Positions 4,791 to 8,422 of a DNA stretch of 8,422 nucleotides are shown here, one piece after another. This DNA comes from Rhodocyclaceae bacterium UBA5602 (GTDB taxonomy: Bacteria > Pseudomonadota > Gammaproteobacteria > Burkholderiales > Rhodocyclaceae). Below the pieces are notes generated by a model. It was not told the origin of the DNA and did no database searches. It saw nothing but the letters and a program-made list of their open reading frames with translations. Numbering within the stretch: the stretch's first letter is position 1; every line of letters begins with the position of its first letter. A program made the position numbers and the translations under genes. The stretch lies in assembly GCA_002424865.1 (NCBI GenBank), contig DILC01000073.1, positions 33,582 to 42,003 of the forward strand, read 5' to 3'.

Positions 4791-7700
4791 ATGTCTTCCA
4801 AACAAGATAAAACCACCGTGTTCAACCAGGCCGAAGGCGACGTCAATATCGGCGGCATTGATGCCTTAGTGCGCCTCTCGCTCGATCAGGTGCGCATGGA
4901 TGCGCGCCGGGGCTTGAATACCGGCATGTTTATTTCCGGCTATCGCGGCTCGCCACTGGGCATGCTGGATGCCGCGCTCATCAAACAACAGAAAATCCTG
5001 CTGGAAAACCACATTCATTTTGTCGATGGCGTGAATGAGGATTTGGCTGCCACGGCCGTGTGGGGCACGCAGATGATGCACACCGTGGGCAAACAAAAAC
5101 TCGATGGCGTGACCGGCATGTGGTACGGCAAGGCGCCGGGGGTGGATCGCAGTGGTGATGCCTTAAAGCATGCCAATTACACCGGCATTGGCAAAAATGG
5201 CGGCGTGTTGGCGATTGTGGGGGATGACCCGAGCTGTAAATCATCATCCCTCACCAGCCAGTCCGAACCCATGCTGTTTCACGTGGGCATCCCGTCGCTG
5301 TACCCAGGCAATGTGCAGGACATTCTTGATATGGGTTTGCACGGCTACAACCTGTCGCGGATTTCGGGCTTGTGGATCGGCATGAAGATTGTGACCAATG
5401 TGGCCGATGGCTCCGGCACGGCGAATGTGGCGCTGGACCGTTTGCAATTTAATGCGCCGGACATGATGTTTGACGGCAAGCTGTTTTCCCCACGCATGAA
5501 TCTGGGCATGAATGTGCGCGCGGAAGCCCTGGAAATGGAGCAGTCGCTTTATACGCGCCGACTGGAAGTGGCACGCCGCTATGCACGCGAAAATAACCTG
5601 AACGATATGGTGTTCCGCAATCCGGACGCCTGGCTGGGCATTATGACGGCGGGAAAAACCTATCACGACCTTTGCCAGGCCTTTTTGGAAATGGGGCTGG
5701 ATGAAGACGCGTTGCGCCGTTATGGCATTCGCATCCTGAAAATGGGCATGCTTTTCCCGATGGAACCCAGCGTGGTGAAGGAATTCGCGCAAGGCCTGGA
5801 AGAGATCCTGGTCATCGAAGAAAAGCGGCCTTTCCTGGAAATGTTCGCCAAAAATCTGCTCTACGGCATGGCCAATGCGCCGCGTATCGTGGGCAAGTTT
5901 GACGAGGAAGAAAAAGAGCTGCTGCCGCAGTATGGGGAATTTGAGTCGGACGTGATCGCCCGCGCACTGACCCGCCGCTTGTCGCAAAAAGCCCGGGTTG
6001 AATCCGCTGAGGCGTGGATCAAGCGCCTGGACGAAATTCATGCGCGCAGCAAACTGCCCACTGCCGTGCGCACCGCCTGGTTCTGCTCGGGTTGCCCGCA
6101 CAACAGCTCAACCATTGCGCCTGAAGGCAGCATTGTGTCGGCCGGTATCGGCTGCCACACCATGGCGATGTGGATGGGGCGCAATGTGGTGATGGGCACG
6201 CACATGGGCGCAGAGGGCGCGCAGTGGATTGGCATGGCGCCATTTACCGAAACCGGGCATATTTTCCAGAACATGGGGGACGGCACCTATGCGCACTCGG
6301 GCAGCATGGCCATTCGCTATGCGGCGTCAACCGACGTGAACATTACGTACAAAGTGCTTTATAACGGGCACACCTCGATGACCGGCGGCCAGGCCATCAT
6401 GGGCAATCATCCGGTCGCGGATATGGTGTCCGAGCTTTATGCCAATGGCGTTAAAAAGATCCTGATTACGACCGATCATCCCGAGCTTTACCAGGGCGTG
6501 AATCTGGCCCATGGCACCGAGGTGTGGCATCGCGACCGGCTGGACGAAGCGCAGCGCCAGCTGGCGCAAGTCAAGGGCACGACAGTGTTGATCCACGACC
6601 AGGAATGTGCGGCTGAACTGCGCCGCGCGCGCAGCCGCGGCAAGGCCGAAGAGCCGGTTGAAACCGTGGTGATCAACGAGCGCGTGTGTGAAGGTTGCGG
6701 CGATTGCGGCGAAAAAGCCAACTGCATGAGTGTCGAGCCGGTCGCCACGGAATTCGGCCGCAAGACGCAGATTCATCAAAGCTCGTGCAACAAGGATTAT
6801 TCTTGCGTCAAGGGTTTTTGCCCCGCCTTCATGACGATTACCCCCGCCGCAGCGCCGGCGGCAACCCCGGAAGCGCCGCGTAAAAAGAAAAAGGGCGTGA
6901 TCCCCGCATTAACGCGCGACTTGCCGCAGCCCGTGCCCAAAATTACCGGTGACTTTGGTGTGCACCTGATGGGCATTGGCGGGACGGGTTCGGTTACCGT
7001 AGCGGCCACCATCGCCAATGCGGCACGCCTGGAGGGCAAGCACGTGATCGGGCTGGATCAGACCGGCTTGGCACAAAAGGGCGGGGCGGTGATCTCCGAC
7101 ATTAAAATTACGGCCGAGCCGTTTAATGGCGCGAACAAAATCTCGGATGGTTGCGCGGATCTTTACCTTGGCTTCGATATCCTTAACGCCACCGACCCCA
7201 AGAATCTGGATAAATGCCATCCGGAACGCACGATTGCGATCATCTCCACGACCGAGACGCCGACCGGACAAATGGTCACCAATCGGCATGTGGCCTTCCC
7301 TGCCTTGAATGGTTTGACGGCCGGGATACAGCGTGTGAGCCGTGCGGCGGATAATGTATTTTTGGATGGACAAGGGCTGGCCGAGGGCTTGTTTGGCGAC
7401 AGCATGGCCACCAATCTCTTCATGGTGGGCGTGGCTTTTCAGGCTGGAACCTTGCCATTAAAAGCAGAGTCCATAGAAACGGCGATTGAACAAGCGGGTG
7501 TTGGTGTGCAGATGGGTCTGGCAGCTTTCCGCTGGGGGCGCATGGCGGTGGTTGATTACCCGTTTGTCGCGGCCGAAGCGGCAAAGATCAATGCTGCCGG
7601 GGCGGAAGTTATTGCACTACCCCCGGTGTTGAGCCCGCTTGTCCGTGAATTGGTCGATGCCGTAGGCGCAGGGGGCGAACTCAAACGCCTGCTGGAAATT

Positions 7701-8333
7701 CGCGTGCCGGAACTGATTGCCTACCAAAATATCGCCTATGCCAGGCGCTACACCGAGGCCATCCGCCGTATCGCCAGCGCCGACAATTCAGTGAATGCAG
7801 GCAGTACAAGCCTGAGCGAAGCCGCAGCGCGTTACCTGTACAAGCTCATGGCTTACAAAGACGAGTATGAAGTGGCACGGCTGCACGCCGATCCGGCCTT
7901 TCTAGCCAAACTCAATGCGCAATTCAAGGCAGGCTACAAGGCGAAATATCACTTGGCGCCGCCTTTACTTGCCAAGCGAGACCCCGTCACCGGCGAATTG
8001 CAAAAGCGTGATTTTGGCCCATGGATTTTCACCGCGTTCAAACTGCTGTCCAAAATGAAATTCTTGCGCGGCAGCACGCTGGATATTTTTGGCAAGACCG
8101 AAGAGCGTCGCCAAGAGCGGCAGATGGTCGAGGACTACATTCAGTTACTGGACGAGATCGCACCGCAACTCACCGCCGCCAACTATGCCGCCGCCGTGGC
8201 CTTGGTGAGCGTGCCCGATGAGATTCGCGGGTACGGCCATGTCAAGGAGAAAAACGTGCTTGCCGCAAAAGCGCTGCAAGCCCAGCGTTTGCAGGCTTTT
8301 CGAGAGGCTGGGTCGGCTGCGCTGGCGGCTTGA
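4791..8333 (+). CDS. Fused indolepyruvate:ferredoxin oxidoreductase family protein (IorA-IorB type)
   Basis: This 1180-residue protein combines in one chain the subunits that are separate (IorA, IorB) in archaea. Such enzymes oxidatively decarboxylate aryl-pyruvates (indolepyruvate, phenylpyruvate) to arylacetyl-CoA and pass electrons to ferredoxin or another carrier; in proteobacteria they are linked to aromatic amino-acid breakdown. An N-terminal pyrimidine-binding domain contains SGYRGSPLGMLDA (49-61). The TPP-binding domain shows CSGCPHNSS (432-440), GIGCHTMAMWMG and a GDG motif at 496-498 with Asn525. A ferredoxin-like stretch has Cys633, 636, 639 and 645, then Cys666, 672 and 677. An Ala/Pro-rich, Lys-rich linker (about 682-705) precedes the gamma domain, with GIGGTGSVTV at 728-737 and LDQTGLAQKGGAV at about 755-768. 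The last 250 or so residues should be the C-terminal domain of this fused family (DUF6537, named from memory). Length fits the family (about 1150-1200). It has its own ribosome binding site. The actual substrate cannot be read from the sequence. Confidence 0.93.
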   Translation: MSSKQDKTTVFNQAEGDVNIGGIDALVRLSLDQVRMDARRGLNTGMFISGYRGSPLGMLDAALIKQQKILLENHIHFVDGVNEDLAATAVWGTQMMHTVGKQKLDGVTGMWYGKAPGVDRSGDALKHANYTGIGKNGGVLAIVGDDPSCKSSSLTSQSEPMLFHVGIPSLYPGNVQDILDMGLHGYNLSRISGLWIGMKIVTNVADGSGTANVALDRLQFNAPDMMFDGKLFSPRMNLGMNVRAEALEMEQSLYTRRLEVARRYARENNLNDMVFRNPDAWLGIMTAGKTYHDLCQAFLEMGLDEDALRRYGIRILKMGMLFPMEPSVVKEFAQGLEEILVIEEKRPFLEMFAKNLLYGMANAPRIVGKFDEEEKELLPQYGEFESDVIARALTRRLSQKARVESAEAWIKRLDEIHARSKLPTAVRTAWFCSGCPHNSSTIAPEGSIVSAGIGCHTMAMWMGRNVVMGTHMGAEGAQWIGMAPFTETGHIFQNMGDGTYAHSGSMAIRYAASTDVNITYKVLYNGHTSMTGGQAIMGNHPVADMVSELYANGVKKILITTDHPELYQGVNLAHGTEVWHRDRLDEAQRQLAQVKGTTVLIHDQECAAELRRARSRGKAEEPVETVVINERVCEGCGDCGEKANCMSVEPVATEFGRKTQIHQSSCNKDYSCVKGFCPAFMTITPAAAPAATPEAPRKKKKGVIPALTRDLPQPVPKITGDFGVHLMGIGGTGSVTVAATIANAARLEGKHVIGLDQTGLAQKGGAVISDIKITAEPFNGANKISDGCADLYLGFDILNATDPKNLDKCHPERTIAIISTTETPTGQMVTNRHVAFPALNGLTAGIQRVSRAADNVFLDGQGLAEGLFGDSMATNLFMVGVAFQAGTLPLKAESIETAIEQAGVGVQMGLAAFRWGRMAVVDYPFVAAEAAKINAAGAEVIALPPVLSPLVRELVDAVGAGGELKRLLEIRVPELIAYQNIAYARRYTEAIRRIASADNSVNAGSTSLSEAAARYLYKLMAYKDEYEVARLHADPAFLAKLNAQFKAGYKAKYHLAPPLLAKRDPVTGELQKRDFGPWIFTAFKLLSKMKFLRGSTLDIFGKTEERRQERQMVEDYIQLLDEIAPQLTAANYAAAVALVSVPDEIRGYGHVKEKNVLAAKALQAQRLQAFREAGSAALAA

Positions 8334-8368
8334 CTAACGCACATGGCGCCTCTGGGCCACCCCAAACC

Positions 8369-8422
8369 ATGAACGCCATCCAAACGCCATCCACTTTGTT
8401 GCGCCAAGGGCTGGCAAATGAA
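8369..8422 (+). CDS. Possible start of a downstream gene, truncated by the window edge
   Basis: An ATG at 8369 opens a frame of 18 codons to the window edge, reading MNAIQTPSTLLRQGLANE. It begins 35 bp after the oxidoreductase stop on the same strand, so it could be cotranscribed. No clear ribosome binding site precedes it, the peptide is too short to identify, and its first codons lie on a tandem 11-bp duplication. It may not be a gene. Confidence 0.3.
   Translation, partial: MNAIQTPSTLLRQGLANE
8372..8393 (+). repeat. Tandem duplication of an 11-bp unit
   Basis: AACGCCATCCA occurs twice back to back (8372-8382 and 8383-8393). It lies just after the oxidoreductase gene, at the start of the possible next gene. 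Eleven bases is not a multiple of three, so the copies read in different frames. It could be a simple slippage duplication or a direct-repeat protein site. Confidence 0.7.

Noticed and set aside
5244..6101. 285-codon open frame on the minus strand inside the oxidoreductase gene
   Set aside because: It has no recognisable motif and lies opposite a well-supported coding region; it is a shadow of GC-rich codon use.
8334..8368. Terminator after the oxidoreductase gene
   Set aside because: Only a 4-bp TGGC/GCCA pairing is visible and there is no T-run.
8343..8372. Nine-codon open frame MAPLGHPKP whose stop overlaps the ATG at 8369
   Set aside because: It is too short to support, with no ribosome binding site and nothing to compare it with. 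It could be a leader peptide but there is no evidence.

Overview
The window looks like chromosomal DNA of a betaproteobacterium. This is inferred from the BamD, RluD and SelD protein sequences as I remember them from that group, from the divergent bamD / rluD-pgeF block, and from the moderately GC-rich composition. Most of it is housekeeping sequence, and I see no phage, transposase, CRISPR array or RNA gene.

Layout. Positions 1-1616 hold a minus-strand pair. rluD (23S rRNA pseudouridine synthase) is followed 40 bp downstream by pgeF (YfiH/laccase-domain family), which runs off the left edge. bamD (outer-membrane assembly lipoprotein) diverges from rluD. A 115-bp gap after bamD holds a palindromic element and ends at the stop codon of convergent selD (selenophosphate synthetase, minus strand). 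selD diverges from mnmH/selU (tRNA 2-selenouridine synthase, plus strand). An AT-rich gap of 87 bp with nested palindromes comes before one very large gene (4791-8333), a fused indolepyruvate:ferredoxin oxidoreductase-type 2-oxoacid oxidoreductase of 1180 residues. The last 89 bp may contain the start of another gene.

How the genes relate. SelD makes selenophosphate and MnmH uses it to turn 2-thiouridine into 2-selenouridine at the tRNA wobble position, so the two form a functional pair. RluD and BamD are unrelated in function but are neighbours in many proteobacteria. The large oxidoreductase is a separate unit with its own ribosome binding site, probably used in aromatic amino-acid (2-oxo acid) breakdown.

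The most notable points are architectural. Both divergent pairs (rluD/bamD and selD/mnmH) have start codons overlapping head to head inside a CATG tetranucleotide, so there is no intergenic DNA and promoters must lie inside the opposite gene. A consensus TATAAT for bamD is visible inside rluD. Two structured inverted repeats sit at gene ends, one contributing the selD stop codon and one lying inside the C-terminal tail of mnmH. I did not find a clearly new multi-gene system.
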